This document shows, in pieces, positions 8,084 to 18,980 of a stretch of DNA of 64,000 bases. Position 1 is the stretch's first letter. The number at the start of each line of letters is the position of its first letter. Under the pieces are notes generated by a model. That model made no database searches. It saw only the letters and a list, made by a program, of their open reading frames with translations, and was not told where the DNA came from. The stretch is from Mycobacterium szulgai (GTDB lineage: Bacteria > Actinomycetota > Actinomycetes > Mycobacteriales > Mycobacteriaceae), in the NCBI RefSeq assembly GCF_002116635.1, contig NZ_LQPW01000086.1, forward strand, positions 86,382-150,381, in the 5' to 3' direction. The translations under genes and the position numbers were made by a program.

Positions 8084-9376
8084 TCACGCGTCTTGCCGGG
8101 CGCAATCAGCGCTACCGGCCAGCTCGTCCACTATTTCCGCCAGACAAGCAAAGCCGGGCGCCGCCGCCACTTCCGCGGCAATGCGTCGGCTCGCTTCGCG
8201 GTAACGGGGTTGACTCAGCACGGCAAGGATGTCTCTGCGCAGGGCGCTGGACGTGGGTCGCTCGGTTCGCAGCCGACGTCCCACGCCCGACCATGCCACC
8301 CGGGCGCCCACCTCGGGTTTGTCCTCTTTGCCACCGGTGGCGACGATCGGAACGCCATAGCGCAATGCGTACTGCACCCCGCCGTATCCACCGTTGGTGA
8401 CGTACACGTCGGTGCGAGGCAGCAGCTCGCCGTACGGCAGATACATCGCCGCTCGGGCATTTTCGGGCAATGGTGGCAGGGTATCGAGTGGACGGCCACC
8501 GGTACTGACCACGATGAGAACATTCTCATTGGCGAGGGCTTGCAAGGTGGGGGCGATGACTTGCCGGTAGTCGACATTGGCGACAGTGCCCTGGGTGACA
8601 TGCACGACGGGCCGGGTGCCGTCGAGGTCAGACCACCAGTCCGGTAGCTCGGCCTGCGAGTCGGTGATGAGCGGCCCGGCGAAGTGCAGCGTGGCCGGCG
8701 CATCGGAGCGGGGATACTCGAAACCCCGCACTGTGAACTGCACGATCGCTTCGGCGCGAGTGGGCCAGTCGAAGAGCGAACATGGCAGTTGCTTGCCATG
8801 CGCCTGGCGATGCATCTGATCGCCAATAGCGTTGGGTTTCTTCAGCATCCGCCGGCTGACTGCGGCAAGTGCGGCGTTGCGTGGTCTGTTGGCCCATCGC
8901 GCGGGCAATAGTCCCATGCCGAACGGCGCGGTGTCGACGCTGGAGATAGGCAGTGGCACAACGCCGCACACGACGACCGGCGGACGCGCGCGCCGCTCGT
9001 GTCCGAGAAGTATCGCGCCGCCCATCGAAGCCGGTTCGAGCAGCAACACATCGGCCGGCCGGGCCGCGTGGGCCGCCATCATGGTCTCGTACTGGGATTT
9101 AGCCGGGCCAACGAAGATGTGCTCGATGTCGAACGCGGCCGCCTTGGTTCCCTTCAACTTGGCTCGCTCGGGAAATTGCCGAAGCAGCGCCTCGTCGTAA
9201 TCCGCGTCGGCCGGCAGCGGTAGGTGCGATGCGCCCGTCGCGGCGACCCTATCGGCGAAGCGAGCGCCAGTGATGAACCGGACGTGGTCGCCGCGCTCGA
9301 CAAGACCTCGCGCGATGGTCAATAGCGGCGTGACGTGGCCATGGGCGGGGATGCTGGCCATGAGGATCGATGCCAT
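8084..9376 (-). CDS. UGT/MGT-type glycosyltransferase (GT1)
   Basis: This 430-residue protein has a GT-B fold. The N-terminal half holds SIPAHGHVTPLL, with the likely catalytic His near residue 12. The C-terminal nucleotide-sugar site reads TNGGYGGVQYALRYGVPIVA followed by GGKEDKPEVG. The usual HGG of this motif is NGG here, which I recall in a mycobacterial subgroup. It probably transfers a sugar to a small hydrophobic acceptor such as a lipid, glycopeptidolipid-type molecule or xenobiotic, but the acceptor cannot be read from sequence. The ATG is 49 bp from the divergent TetR gene, whose product probably represses it through the palindrome at 9401. Confidence 0.87.
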   Translation of the reverse strand: MASILMASIPAHGHVTPLLTIARGLVERGDHVRFITGARFADRVAATGASHLPLPADADYDEALLRQFPERAKLKGTKAAAFDIEHIFVGPAKSQYETMMAAHAARPADVLLLEPASMGGAILLGHERRARPPVVVCGVVPLPISSVDTAPFGMGLLPARWANRPRNAALAAVSRRMLKKPNAIGDQMHRQAHGKQLPCSLFDWPTRAEAIVQFTVRGFEYPRSDAPATLHFAGPLITDSQAELPDWWSDLDGTRPVVHVTQGTVANVDYRQVIAPTLQALANENVLIVVSTGGRPLDTLPPLPENARAAMYLPYGELLPRTDVYVTNGGYGGVQYALRYGVPIVATGGKEDKPEVGARVAWSGVGRRLRTERPTSSALRRDILAVLSQPRYREASRRIAAEVAAAPGFACLAEIVDELAGSADCARQDA

Positions 9377-9400
9377 GTCGCGCCCCTAGGGTCACATTAC

Positions 9401-9417
9401 ATACTGTCCTGTAGTAT
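9401..9417. promoter_or_regulatory. Candidate TetR operator
   Basis: ATACT-N7-AGTAT is an interrupted palindrome in the 49-bp gap between the glycosyltransferase start and the TetR start. It sits where both promoters must overlap, the usual layout for a TetR autoregulator controlling its neighbour. Half-sites of five bases are short, so the assignment is tentative. Confidence 0.45.
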
Positions 9418-9425
9418 TCATTATT

Positions 9426-10094
9426 ATGCCACGGCAGTCAATATCGGAACAGCCTTCTCGTCGTGCCCGCACCTACCGCTCAGAACTGCGGCAACTGCAG
9501 GCAGAGCAAACACGGTCCCGAGTGATCACCGCCGCGGCTGAGCTATTTGCCGAATACGGCTACGCGCGAACCACTTTCGCAAAGATCGCCGGTAAAGCCG
9601 GTGTCTCTCCGGAGACAGTGCAGGGAAATGGCCCCAAGGCCGCCCTACTGATCGCTGCGGCCGAGTACGCCGCGTTCGGCGTGACTGGCGAGCAGGACAT
9701 TCTCCATCTCGAGGCTGGCCGTCGCATCCTCGCAGCCCAGGACCGCGACGAGGCGCTCGACGTTCTCGTCCGCGCCCAGACCGAGGTGCACGAACGGACC
9801 GCACGGCTGGCACCGGCGCTTATCGGCGGCGCCTCCGCCGATCCCGAACTGGACGGCTATCTGACTAAGCTGACCGCCAGCATCAACCAACAGATCCGGC
9901 GAGTATTTGAGGTTTTCCGCGAGCGCGATTGGCTGCGTGACGATGTCTCGTTCGACGAGCTGGTCGAAACGGCCGCGGTGATTTGCAGCGTCGAAAGCTT
10001 CCTGCGAATTACCCATCGCGACGGCTGGAGCGTCGCGCGTTATCGCAGGTGGGTTCGGCGCGTACTGGCCGAAAGCATTTTCAGACATACCTGA
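9426..10094 (+). CDS. TetR-family transcriptional regulator
   Basis: This 222-residue protein has an N-terminal helix-turn-helix at about residues 25-70 (RVITAAAELFAEYGYARTTF, KIAGKAGVSPETVQ). The recognition region reads VQGNGPKAALL instead of the common TVYxHFxxKxxL, which fits a mycobacterial subgroup. The remaining helices form the ligand and dimer domain and carry no recognisable ligand signature. It is divergent from the glycosyltransferase and probably regulates it and itself. The short poly-Arg/Gln N-terminal tail is typical of actinobacterial TetR proteins. Confidence 0.88.
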   Translation: MPRQSISEQPSRRARTYRSELRQLQAEQTRSRVITAAAELFAEYGYARTTFAKIAGKAGVSPETVQGNGPKAALLIAAAEYAAFGVTGEQDILHLEAGRRILAAQDRDEALDVLVRAQTEVHERTARLAPALIGGASADPELDGYLTKLTASINQQIRRVFEVFRERDWLRDDVSFDELVETAAVICSVESFLRITHRDGWSVARYRRWVRRVLAESIFRHT

Positions 10095-10233
10095 GCTTTA
10101 GTGCCCGCGAAGGTGTCTTAGTTCTCTATGCTCAGCTCATGACAGGCAGTATTGCCGCGTCGAACGTGCGTCCGGATAGCCAGGTCCGGCAGGGCACTGC
10201 CGGTCGTTCCCGATAGCAACGAAGGCCACTCCG

Positions 10234-11133
10234 ATGGAACCTGATTCTCGCGGGCCGCAAAAACGGGCCGGCCCGACCAGATCCTCGGGGATTCTGCAGA
10301 GCGCTCACGCGCCCGGTTTGAACGATCACGCTTGCTGGGCGTACTCGTCTCGCGCCGAACGCGATGCCGCTGCCGTGGAGTGGCTGGTAACTGGCGCCCG
10401 GATCGGACAACGCCCGTTCATCGTGACGGCTGATGCCGACGGTGGTGCAGCACTCTTGGCTGCCGTCGCCGCCGCCGACACCTTTGTTGCCGAAGAGGTC
10501 ACATACTTCAGCATCGAGCAGCTCTACGACTTGTCGGTGCCCATCGACCCGCAAGCGCAACTGACGAAATACTCCGCCGAGGTCGCTCGGGCACAGGCCG
10601 ACGGCCGCAACGGCGTTCGAGTGTTCTGCGACATCACCCGGCTGATCGCCGATCCGGCTCGCCGCGCCGGCCACGCGCACTGGGAGCACTTCGCCGACAC
10701 CTGGATGGCCGAGGGCAACCCGTTGGCGGCGTTGTGTGCCTACGACATCGGCGTGGTGGGCGACCAGCCCGAGGCGGTGATGGTTCTGCACCCGCTGCGG
10801 CACGGCCCCGGCATCTGCTCGACCCCGTTCGGATTGTTCTGCGAATCGTCGAAGACGGTGCTCGACGGCGAAGTCGACGCCTTCGGCACAGCCGCCCTCG
10901 CCGGGGCACTGGCGGCGCTGCCCGAAGGTCCGGTCACCCTCGACTTGAGCGGCCTCAGCTACCTGTGCGCGCGGGGCGCGGCCACCCTGGCCGCTGCCGC
11001 GAAGCCGGCGACGCCAGACCAGCGACGGCTTCGACTCGTGGGCGCCCGCCCGATCGTGCAACGAATATGGCAGGTTCTCGGCTTGGACGAGCGGATGCTC
11101 TCGAGGCAGGAGGCCCACGCCTCCTTGGCTTGA
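10234..11133 (+). CDS. MEDS-STAS regulator
   Basis: This 299-residue cytoplasmic protein has two parts. About residues 30-175 match the MEDS (DcmR-like) sensory domain (HACWAYSSRAERDAA, then VRVFCDITRLIADP and WEHFADTWMA). About residues 205-290 match a STAS domain (GPVTLDLSGLSYLCARGAATLAAAA). Such proteins act in anti-sigma factor networks and phosphorelays in mycobacteria. The start ATG 10234 follows an AAGGCCACTCCG region. It stands alone between a TetR gene and a PE_PGRS gene. The MEDS ligand is unknown. Confidence 0.8.
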   Translation: MEPDSRGPQKRAGPTRSSGILQSAHAPGLNDHACWAYSSRAERDAAAVEWLVTGARIGQRPFIVTADADGGAALLAAVAAADTFVAEEVTYFSIEQLYDLSVPIDPQAQLTKYSAEVARAQADGRNGVRVFCDITRLIADPARRAGHAHWEHFADTWMAEGNPLAALCAYDIGVVGDQPEAVMVLHPLRHGPGICSTPFGLFCESSKTVLDGEVDAFGTAALAGALAALPEGPVTLDLSGLSYLCARGAATLAAAAKPATPDQRRLRLVGARPIVQRIWQVLGLDERMLSRQEAHASLA

Positions 11134-11322
11134 GATGGCTAACGCTCGCCAATGTCGTTACGACACAACAGGATTGAGCGGGAGATCGTACGATCGATGA
11201 TCGTTACGCCGCTGCCCTAGTGGTGAGCGGTACCGAAATTTCTTTCCGTTGAAATCGCCGAATCCCTCCGATAGATCGCGGTACCGTACCAGCATTGTCC
11301 TGACGCGTCGGGAGGTTGAGCT

Positions 11323-12708
11323 GTGTCGTTCTTGATCACGACGCCAGATCTGGTTGCGGGTGCGGCAGCAGATCTAGCGAATATCGGTTCGGCGCTCAGT
11401 ACGGCCAATGCGGCCGCGGCCATCCCGACAACAGGCGCGCTGGCCGCCGGAGCAGACGAGATATCGGCAGGCATCGCGGCGCTGTTCGGCGGGCACGCCC
11501 GGGCGTATCAGGCCGTCAGTGCACAGGCAGAAGCGCTTCACGACCAGTTCGTGCAGGCCCTGAGCGCGGCGGGCAGTTCGTATGCCAATGCCGAACTCGC
11601 GAATGCGCAGGCGAACTTACTGAACGCCATCAACGCACCGACGCAGGCACTGCTGCACCGCCCGCTCATCGGGGATGGCTCCAACGGCGCGCCCGGCAGT
11701 GGGGACAACGGCGGCGCTGGCGGGTTGCTGTACGGCAATGGCGGTTCCGGCGGGTCAGGCGGTCCTGGCAAGGCCGGCGGCAACGGCGGGTCGGCCGGGC
11801 TGATCGGTAGCGGTGGAGCCGGCGGGCAGGGCGGTCCCGGTATGTCCGGCGGAGCCGGTGGCCGCGGCGGTTGGTTGTGCGGCAACGGCGGCGCCGGCGG
11901 CGCCGGCGGCGACGCTACGGCAATCGCTGCCGCCGGCGGTGCCGGCGGGGCCGGCGGGGCCGCCGGGCTGTTCGGCAACGGCGGAGCCGGTGGCCACGGA
12001 GGCACCGGCGGACAAGGCGGGGCCGCGGTACCCCCCACCGTCGGAGGCACCGGCGGCGCGGGCGGCGCCGGCGGAGCCAGCGGTGTGTTCGGCAATGGTG
12101 GAGCCGGTGGAGCCGGCGGGCAGGGCGGGGGCGCCGCCGCTGTGCCCGGAAGCACCGCCGGCAACGGCGGCCTAGGTGGCGCCGGAGGGTCCGCTGAGCT
12201 GTTTGGTGCTGGTGGTGCTGGCGGCGAAGGCGGGCACGGCGGATCGGGCGGTCTTTCGAGTGCCGACACCGGCGGTAACGGCGGCAACGGTGGTGCTGGC
12301 GGGATCGGCGGACTGTGGGGTTCCGGTGGGGCCGGCGGTTTGGGCGGGCAGGCAGGTGCCGGCCTGATTGGCAGCGGCGCAAGCGGCAGCGGCGGCGCCG
12401 GTGGCGCGGCGAGACTGCTCGGCAATGGCGGGGCCGGCGGAAACGGCGGGGACAGCATCGGCATCGGTGGTCATGCCGGCGCGGGCGGAGCGGGCGGCGC
12501 CGGCGGGCAGGTGATCGGCAACGGCGGTGATGGCGGTAACGGGGGCGCTGCGAACGGTCCGGGTACCGGCGCTGTCGGCGGTAACGGCGGCAACGCCGTC
12601 TTCATCGGTAATGGCGGTAACGGCGGCAACGGCACGGGTGGCGAGCAGGGCGGCGCCGCAGGCAAGGGCGGCATCTTCGGCCACAACGGCAAGAGCGGGG
12701 CGTCCTAG
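11323..12708 (+). CDS. PE_PGRS family protein
   Basis: This 461-residue protein starts at GTG 11323 with GGGAGGTTGAG upstream. The PE domain (residues 1 to about 95) begins [20 protein letters not shown] and forms the helical hairpin carrying the ESX secretion signal. The linker has the typical [18 protein letters not shown]. From about residue 125 to the end is PGRS sequence made of GGAGG/GGNGG triplets, ending GKSGAS. Proteins of this kind are exported through ESX-5 to the cell surface. The upstream 189 bp contain the perfect palindrome GATCGTACGATC but not the 35-bp element found before other PE/PPE genes here. Confidence 0.93.
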   Translation: MSFLITTPDLVAGAAADLANIGSALSTANAAAAIPTTGALAAGADEISAGIAALFGGHARAYQAVSAQAEALHDQFVQALSAAGSSYANAELANAQANLLNAINAPTQALLHRPLIGDGSNGAPGSGDNGGAGGLLYGNGGSGGSGGPGKAGGNGGSAGLIGSGGAGGQGGPGMSGGAGGRGGWLCGNGGAGGAGGDATAIAAAGGAGGAGGAAGLFGNGGAGGHGGTGGQGGAAVPPTVGGTGGAGGAGGASGVFGNGGAGGAGGQGGGAAAVPGSTAGNGGLGGAGGSAELFGAGGAGGEGGHGGSGGLSSADTGGNGGNGGAGGIGGLWGSGGAGGLGGQAGAGLIGSGASGSGGAGGAARLLGNGGAGGNGGDSIGIGGHAGAGGAGGAGGQVIGNGGDGGNGGAANGPGTGAVGGNGGNAVFIGNGGNGGNGTGGEQGGAAGKGGIFGHNGKSGAS

Positions 12709-12738
12709 GGGCGTCGTAGCGACGAACCAAGCCGGGTG

Positions 12739-13170
12739 TCAGGTGGCCATCAACTCGAAGACGGGGATGACCCGGTCGGTGCGCTCCTGGTACTCGCCGA
12801 ACCCCGGGGCACGCTCGACGACGATCCGGTAAACCGAATCTCTTTCGTCGCGCGGCAATTCGCGAGCCGTGGCCGGCCGTGGATCCTGGGTGCCGATCTC
12901 GACGGTCACCCCGGGATGGGCGCGGATATTGTGCACCCACGCGGGGTTGCTCTCCCGGCCGGCCGCCGAGCCGACGATGTAGATCTTGCCGTCGACGTCG
13001 AAGTAGGCGACCGGGTTGACCCGCTTGGCGCCGCTCTTGGCGCCGGTCGACGTCAACAGCAGCAACGGAAAGCCCTCGAACTGTCCGCCCACTTTGCCAC
13101 CGTTGCTGCGGAACTCCTCGATGTTGCGCTCGTTGAATTCGCGCTCTTCGCGCATCACCTCGTCACCCAT
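12739..13170 (-). CDS. Ddn-family F420-dependent nitroreductase-like protein
   Basis: This 143-residue protein is counted from ATG 13170 (MGDEVMREEREFNERNIEEF). The sequence follows the deazaflavin-dependent Ddn fold, with FPLLLLTSTGAKSGAKRVNP where the F420 phosphates bind, DGKIYIVGSAAG, then the NPAWVHNIRAHPGVTVEIG motif. It probably uses reduced F420 to reduce quinones or nitroaromatics at the membrane. A frame extension to 13446 overlaps the kinase on the other strand and lacks homology, so I reject it. It is divergent from the first tandem kinase with a 158-bp shared upstream region. Confidence 0.88.
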   Translation of the reverse strand: MGDEVMREEREFNERNIEEFRSNGGKVGGQFEGFPLLLLTSTGAKSGAKRVNPVAYFDVDGKIYIVGSAAGRESNPAWVHNIRAHPGVTVEIGTQDPRPATARELPRDERDSVYRIVVERAPGFGEYQERTDRVIPVFELMAT

Positions 13171-13328
13171 CGGCCCATCTTGGCATGAAATCCAGCCGGC
13201 GAACGGAATTAGCCGAGCGGCGTTGCGCCACAACCGGGTTAGCTTGGCGATGCGCGCGCCGGCAGACTGCCGGCGGTGTGGTCGGCCAATTCCGTTTGAC
13301 GCGACCGTAAACGGATTACTATCTGCCC

Positions 13329-15209
13329 ATGCCACTTGAGGTTGGCCAGGTGTTCGCCGGATACACCATCCGGCGCGTGCTGGGCGCCGGCGGGATGGGC
13401 GCGGTGTACTTGGCTTCGCACCCTCGGTTACCGCGGGAAGACGCACTGAAGGTACTGGCTGCGGATTTGACCGACGATCCGGAGTTTCGGGCGCGGTTTC
13501 TGCGCGAGGCCGATCTGGCCGCCAGCCTGTCTCATCCGCACATCGTGCGGATCCAGGACCGCGGTGAGCACGATGGGCAGTTCTGGATTTCGATGGATTT
13601 CGTGGCCGGCACCGACACGGCTCGGCTACTGGCCGAACAGTTTCCGGGCGGGATGCCGCTGGAACAGGTGACGCCGATCATCACCGCTGTTGCCTCGGCG
13701 CTCGACTTCGCCCACCATCGCGGGTTGTTGCACCGCGACGTCAAACCGGCCAATATTTTGCTGGCCGAATCCGATGGTCAACCGCGGCGGATATTTCTGG
13801 CCGACTTCGGCATCGCGCGGCGCATCGACGACCTGACCGGGCTCACCGCGACCAACATCACGCTGGGCACCGCCTCCTACGCCGCGCCCGAACAGTTGAA
13901 GGGCGAGCCGCTGGACGGTCGTGCCGATCAGTATGCATTGGCGTGCACAGCCTTTCACTTGCTTACCGGTTCGCCACCCTATGTCGATACAAATCCCATC
14001 GTGGTCATCAGCCAGCATGTCACCGCCCCGCCCCCCTCGATCGGCGCCCGCCGCCCCGAATTGGCCGGGCTGGATCCGGTGTTCGCCACCGCGATGGCCA
14101 AGAAACCATCCGACCGGTTTGCCAGCTGCCAGGACTTCGCCGCCCACCTGAGCCAGTACCTCAGCGTCGCCGCCTACGACCAGGACACCCAACCCGCGCT
14201 CAGTACGACGGCACCCACTGTGCCGCGGCCCGTTGCGCGCAAGCGGCCGGGTGTTTTGATCGGTGCCCTGGCGGGCGTCGGGCTGCTGCTCATCGCCACA
14301 GGGATTATTGCCGCCATCAAGCTCACCCAGCACCCCAAGCCGGCCAGGGCCACGGCGTCGGCCGCACCAGCTCCTGCCGCCGCGGGCCCAGCACCCAACA
14401 CCGGACCTTTCACCGGGGTATACCGGGCCAACTTCCACGCGGCGACCAGTCTCGACGACATGCCGGCTCCGGGCATGACGCCGTCGACCGACACCTACGC
14501 CGTTCGCTCGGTGTGCGGCTCCAACGGTTGTGTGGCAACGGCGTCGCACCTCGATGGTGAAACCACCTTCGCACCGAGCCTGATCTTCGACCAGATCGAC
14601 GGACACTGGGTGTCGGTGGCCATCGGCTCCGACAAGTGCCAGAACGCGCCTGCCGAAATGTGGGAGGTGTTCACGCTGGACCCGGGCCCAGGGGCCAGTT
14701 TCACCGGCGTCTTCAGCACGACGACCAGCAACGATTGCTTAGGCAAGCACACCGTCACCTTCACCCGCACCGGAGACGTCGACATCAACACCCTTCCCGA
14801 CCCGGCCGCCCTGCCGCCCCGGGTGACCTCGCCCGCCCAAGCGCTGCGCGGGCAGTACCACGAGAAGCGCACCTATAAGATCCGCAGCGCACCGCAGGAA
14901 AACGACTATGCCGTCACCACCAACTGTCTGCGCACCGGCGAGCGGTGCATGAGTTTCTTCCACGCACCGTCGGGCGCTGTGCAACCGCTGGTATTCGCCG
15001 ACGGCAATTGGACCCTGGACACCGACACCGACATGCAATGCCCGGGCCACGGGACGCAGATGCATGTGAAAAAGACCGCACAGTATCCGCTGCCCCAACC
15101 ACCACAGGATCCGATCACCCTGCTCTCCGGGCAGGGTAGGCAGCAACAGACCGGCAGCTGCGAGGTGAACGTGGCCTTCGACGAAACATTTACGCGCACA
15201 GGCGATTAG
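13329..15209 (+). CDS. Receptor Ser/Thr protein kinase, tandem copy 1 (PknF/PknJ-like)
   Basis: This is a 626-residue membrane kinase. The glycine loop GAGGMG is at residues 19-24, catalytic Lys41 lies in DALKV, HRD is at 135-137 and DFG at 159-161, so it should be active. A transmembrane helix is at about 306-328. The extracellular part of about 290 residues has two halves. The first contains [12 protein letters not shown] and [18 protein letters not shown]; the second contains [17 protein letters not shown] and FADGNWTLD. Both halves end in FTRTGD, which suggests an internal duplication held by disulfides. It is the first of three consecutive kinases, six bases before copy 2, so the two are likely co-transcribed. 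Confidence 0.93.
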   Translation: MPLEVGQVFAGYTIRRVLGAGGMGAVYLASHPRLPREDALKVLAADLTDDPEFRARFLREADLAASLSHPHIVRIQDRGEHDGQFWISMDFVAGTDTARLLAEQFPGGMPLEQVTPIITAVASALDFAHHRGLLHRDVKPANILLAESDGQPRRIFLADFGIARRIDDLTGLTATNITLGTASYAAPEQLKGEPLDGRADQYALACTAFHLLTGSPPYVDTNPIVVISQHVTAPPPSIGARRPELAGLDPVFATAMAKKPSDRFASCQDFAAHLSQYLSVAAYDQDTQPALSTTAPTVPRPVARKRPGVLIGALAGVGLLLIATGIIAAIKLTQHPKPARATASAAPAPAAAGPAPNTGPFTGVYRANFHAATSLDDMPAPGMTPSTDTYAVRSVCGSNGCVATASHLDGETTFAPSLIFDQIDGHWVSVAIGSDKCQNAPAEMWEVFTLDPGPGASFTGVFSTTTSNDCLGKHTVTFTRTGDVDINTLPDPAALPPRVTSPAQALRGQYHEKRTYKIRSAPQENDYAVTTNCLRTGERCMSFFHAPSGAVQPLVFADGNWTLDTDTDMQCPGHGTQMHVKKTAQYPLPQPPQDPITLLSGQGRQQQTGSCEVNVAFDETFTRTGD

Positions 15210-15215
15210 CCAACC

Positions 15216-17027
15216 ATGTCGCTCGAAGTCGGCCAGGTGTTCGCCGGATACACCATTCTGCGCATGCTGGGCTCCGGCGGAATGGGCGCGGTGTATCTGG
15301 CCAGGCACCCACGGTTGCCGCGCGAGGATGCGCTCAAGGTATTGCCTGCCGATTTGACCGCAGATCCCGAGTATCGGGCGCGATTCGAGCGTGAGGCCGA
15401 ACTGGCAGCGGCTCTGTCGCATCCGCACATCGTGCGGATCTTCGACCGCGGCGAATACGACGGCCAGTTCTGGATCTCGATGGACTATGTGGACGGCACC
15501 GACGCAGCGGTGTTGCTGAGCAAATTCCATCCGGGCGGGATACCGGCTGATGAGGCATTGGCGATCGTCACCGCGGTGGCCTCGGCACTGGATTACGCAC
15601 ACCATCTCGGGCTGCTGCACCGCGACGTCAAACCGGCCAACGTCCTGCTGACCGAACCCGACGGACAACCACGACGGGTGTTCTTGGCCGACTTCGGCAT
15701 CGCGCGACGCATCGCCGAGGTGGCACGGCTGACCTCGACCAACATGGCGGTCGGGACCGCTGCCTACGCCGCACCCGAGCAGTTGATGGGTGCGGCTCTC
15801 GACGGACGTGCCGATCAATATGCGTTGGCCTGCACCGCATTTCACCTGCTTTGCGGCGCACGGCCCTACGACAGCGCCAACCTCGCTGTGGTGATCAGCC
15901 AGCAAATCACCGCCGAGCCACCGTCGATCGGTGCGCGCCGCCCCGACTTGGCCGCCCTGGATCCGGTGTTCGCCACCGCGATGGCCAAGAAACCATCCGA
16001 CCGGTTTGACAGCTGCCAGGAGTTCGCGCACCAGCTCAGCCAGTGCCTCAGCGGCGCCGCCCCCTACACCTTCGCCACCCGGCCCGCGCCCGCCGTGCAG
16101 GTGCGGCGTTCCCGTGTTCGCATCGGGGTGCTGGCGGCGGCCGTGGTGCTGCTGCTTGCCGCCGCTGCGGTTTTCGGCGGCCTGCAGCTCACTGCGCAAC
16201 ACCATCCTGGTGTCGCAGCCGGTCCTTTGTCCGGCGTCTACCGCGCCGACTTCGGGCCGATCACCGGCCTCGACGACGTTGCCGACACCGCAGCTGCACC
16301 GGAGCTGGTGAGCAGCTACGGACTTCGTTCGGTGTGCGGAACCACCGGCTGCGTGGCGACCGCGACACGGTTGAGCGGCGCGCCGGTAGGCGCAACCACG
16401 ATGGTCTTCGACCAGATCGATGGTCGTTGGGTGGCCGTCGCGCTCGGCTCGGACCTGTGCCGAAGCATGCCCAGCGAATTCTGGCAGGTGTTCACCCTGC
16501 AGCCGGGTCCCGGCGGCAGTCTCACCGGGGAATACTCGACGACGGCAGGCAATGGCTGCGCCGAGAAGCGAACCGTGACCTTCACCCGCACCGACGACCC
16601 CGACGACAACCGCCTGCCCGACCCGGCCGGCCAACCCAAGCGGGTGTCCTCACCGGCCGAAGCTCTGCACGGCCGCTACCGGCTGGCCCGAACCTTCACC
16701 AGCGGGATGGCGCCGCAACGCACCGAGGCCGCCGTCAGGACCGACTGCCTGCGCACCGGCCAGCGGTGCATCAGTTACTTCCACGGCCCATCGGCAGAAT
16801 TCCCGCTGGTATTCGACGGCACGAACTGGACGTCGGACATCGAGCAGGACACCCAGTGCCCGGGGACGCGAGCCACTACACACGTGAAAACCACCGAGCA
16901 GTATTCGCTGCCCGCACCGCCGCAGAATCCGATCACCCTGCTGAGCGGGCAGGGACACCAAGTACAAAGCGAGCCGTGCGCACTCGACAGTGACTTCGGC
17001 GAAACATTCACGCGCACCGGCGATTAG
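15216..17027 (+). CDS. Receptor Ser/Thr protein kinase, tandem copy 2
   Basis: This 603-residue protein has the same architecture as copy 1. The loop GSGGMG is at 19-24, with Lys41, HRDVKPAN from 135 and a DFG motif. The single membrane helix ([20 protein letters not shown]) lies near residue 305-325. The extracellular sensor again has two related halves with cysteine pairs ([29 protein letters not shown]). The juxtamembrane linker is shorter and the membrane-proximal sequence differs, so the sensors may read different ligands. It follows copy 1 by six bases. Confidence 0.92.
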   Translation: MSLEVGQVFAGYTILRMLGSGGMGAVYLARHPRLPREDALKVLPADLTADPEYRARFEREAELAAALSHPHIVRIFDRGEYDGQFWISMDYVDGTDAAVLLSKFHPGGIPADEALAIVTAVASALDYAHHLGLLHRDVKPANVLLTEPDGQPRRVFLADFGIARRIAEVARLTSTNMAVGTAAYAAPEQLMGAALDGRADQYALACTAFHLLCGARPYDSANLAVVISQQITAEPPSIGARRPDLAALDPVFATAMAKKPSDRFDSCQEFAHQLSQCLSGAAPYTFATRPAPAVQVRRSRVRIGVLAAAVVLLLAAAAVFGGLQLTAQHHPGVAAGPLSGVYRADFGPITGLDDVADTAAAPELVSSYGLRSVCGTTGCVATATRLSGAPVGATTMVFDQIDGRWVAVALGSDLCRSMPSEFWQVFTLQPGPGGSLTGEYSTTAGNGCAEKRTVTFTRTDDPDDNRLPDPAGQPKRVSSPAEALHGRYRLARTFTSGMAPQRTEAAVRTDCLRTGQRCISYFHGPSAEFPLVFDGTNWTSDIEQDTQCPGTRATTHVKTTEQYSLPAPPQNPITLLSGQGHQVQSEPCALDSDFGETFTRTGD

Positions 17028-17093
17028 CCGCAACGACCCAAAGTATTCGGCTAAGACCCGCCTATCCCCGGCGCGGCAGCTTACGATTTGCCA

Positions 17094-18968
17094 ATGGTGC
17101 TCGAGGTTGGGCAGGTGTTCGCCGGATACACGATCCTACGAGTGCTGGGTGCGGGCGGAATGGGCACGGTGTATCTGGCGTCTCATCCGCGGTTGCCGCG
17201 CCAGGACGCACTGAAGGTGCTGCCGGCCGACGTCACCGGCGATCCGGAGTTCCGGGCACGATTTCTGCGGGAGGCCGACCTGGCGGCCAGCCTGTCTCAT
17301 CCGCACATCGTGGGGATTCACGACCGCGGCGAACACGATGGCCAGTTCTGGATTTCGATGGACTATGTGGCCGGCACCGACGCGGACCAACTGGTGAGCG
17401 AGCAGTTCCCCAGCGGCATGCCCGTCGATCAAGTGGTCACCATCATTACCGCGGTCGCCTCGGCCCTGGACTACGCCCACCATCGTGGGCTATTGCACCG
17501 CGACATCAAGCCGGCCAACATCTTGTTGACCCAGCCGGACGGGCAGCCGGCCCGGGTTTTTCTGGCCGACTTCGGCCTCGCGCGCCGCATCGACGACGCG
17601 TCGGGACTGACCGCAACCAACTTCACCGTCGGCACAGCCGCCTACGCCGCGCCCGAGCAGCTGACGGGCGACCCGATGGACGGACGCGCCGACCAATATG
17701 CCTTGGCCTGCACGGCTTTTCATCTATTGACCGGCGTCGCGCCGTATGGCAAATCCAATCTGGGGCTGGTGATCAGTCAACACATCACGGCCCCACCACC
17801 CTCGCTCGCCGCCCACCGGCCCGAGCTGGCCGGGCTGGATCCGGTGTTCGCCACCGCGATGGCCAAGCGGCCGGCCGATCGGTTCGGCAGCTGCCAGGAG
17901 TTCGCCCAGCAGCTGGCCGAGCGCCTCACCGTCGTCAGCTACCCGCACGATGCCACCGCGCTGGACGCGACGATGCCGGCCGCACTACCTCAGCTCGGCG
18001 AACCGCCGGGGCGGCGTCGCCGGGTGCTGATCGGCGCGCTGGCGGCGATAGTGTTGCTGGTCGTCGCCGTCGGGGTCGTCGCGGCCGTGAAGCTCACCGG
18101 ACAGCGGCAATCCGGTACCACCGCGGCCCCGCCGACGGCCACGGCAGGCAGCCCGGAACGCGAAGCCGGTCCGTTCACCGGCATGTTCCGGGCCAACTTC
18201 GGCGCCGGGACCAATCTCGACAATGCCCCCACGCCGGGTGCGACACCGACGACGGCCATCTACGCCGTCCGCTCGTCGTGCACACCCGCCGGATGCGTGG
18301 CCACCGCGTCGCGGGTGAGCGGCGAACTGCGCCTCGCTTCGACGATGGTGTTCGACAAGGTGGATGGCCGCTGGGTGGCGGTGGCCCTCGGCTCCGACAG
18401 ATGTCGCGGCACCGCCTCTGAATTCTGGCAGGTGTTCTCCCTGCAGCCAGGCCCCGAGGGCACTCTGACCGGCGAATACCGCGCTGCGGCCCGCAACGCC
18501 TGCAATCAGAAACGCAGCGTGACGTTCACCCGAACCGGCGATGTCGACATCAACAGCCTGCCCGACCCAGACAAGCAACCGAGGCGGATGGTATCGCCGG
18601 CCGAGGCGCTGCACGGCAGCTACCACGTCACTCGAACCTTCTCCAGGGCGATCGCGAAACAAGAGATGGACTACGCGGTCATCACGGATTGCCTGCGCAG
18701 CGCCGATCGGTGCATGAGCTACTTTCACTCGCCGTCAAACGACACGCCATTGGTATTCGATGGCGCCAGTTGGGTTCTGGACGTCGCACACGATGAGAGC
18801 GTCGCGGGCTGCACCGCATTGATGGTGAAAACCACCGGCGACTACCCGTTGCCGCAACCCCCCGAAAATCCCATCGCGCAGCTCACCGGGCACGGTACCC
18901 ATCAACAGACCGGCACATGCGCCGTTAATGTGGAGTTCGACGAAATCTATTCGCGCATACGCGATTAG
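17094..18968 (+). CDS. Receptor Ser/Thr protein kinase, tandem copy 3
   Basis: This 624-residue protein is counted from ATG 17094 ([12 protein letters not shown]), which aligns with the starts of copies 1 and 2; a TTG six bases upstream is less likely. The active-site motifs are intact: GAGGMG, Lys41, HRDIKPAN and DFGLARR. The membrane helix is VLIGALAAIVLLVVAVGVVAA. The sensor has the same duplicated form (SCTPAGCVATAS; DCLRSADRCMSYFHSPS). The gap from copy 2 is 66 bases. Its stop is 12 bases from the convergent EmbR-like gene, which is the kind of FHA substrate such kinases phosphorylate. Confidence 0.92.
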   Translation: MVLEVGQVFAGYTILRVLGAGGMGTVYLASHPRLPRQDALKVLPADVTGDPEFRARFLREADLAASLSHPHIVGIHDRGEHDGQFWISMDYVAGTDADQLVSEQFPSGMPVDQVVTIITAVASALDYAHHRGLLHRDIKPANILLTQPDGQPARVFLADFGLARRIDDASGLTATNFTVGTAAYAAPEQLTGDPMDGRADQYALACTAFHLLTGVAPYGKSNLGLVISQHITAPPPSLAAHRPELAGLDPVFATAMAKRPADRFGSCQEFAQQLAERLTVVSYPHDATALDATMPAALPQLGEPPGRRRRVLIGALAAIVLLVVAVGVVAAVKLTGQRQSGTTAAPPTATAGSPEREAGPFTGMFRANFGAGTNLDNAPTPGATPTTAIYAVRSSCTPAGCVATASRVSGELRLASTMVFDKVDGRWVAVALGSDRCRGTASEFWQVFSLQPGPEGTLTGEYRAAARNACNQKRSVTFTRTGDVDINSLPDPDKQPRRMVSPAEALHGSYHVTRTFSRAIAKQEMDYAVITDCLRSADRCMSYFHSPSNDTPLVFDGASWVLDVAHDESVAGCTALMVKTTGDYPLPQPPENPIAQLTGHGTHQQTGTCAVNVEFDEIYSRIRD

Positions 18969-18980
18969 CGCTGACGAACG

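Noticed and set aside
14739..16634. 631-codon minus-strand frame
   Set aside because: It is antisense to kinase copies 1 and 2 and has no recognisable domains.
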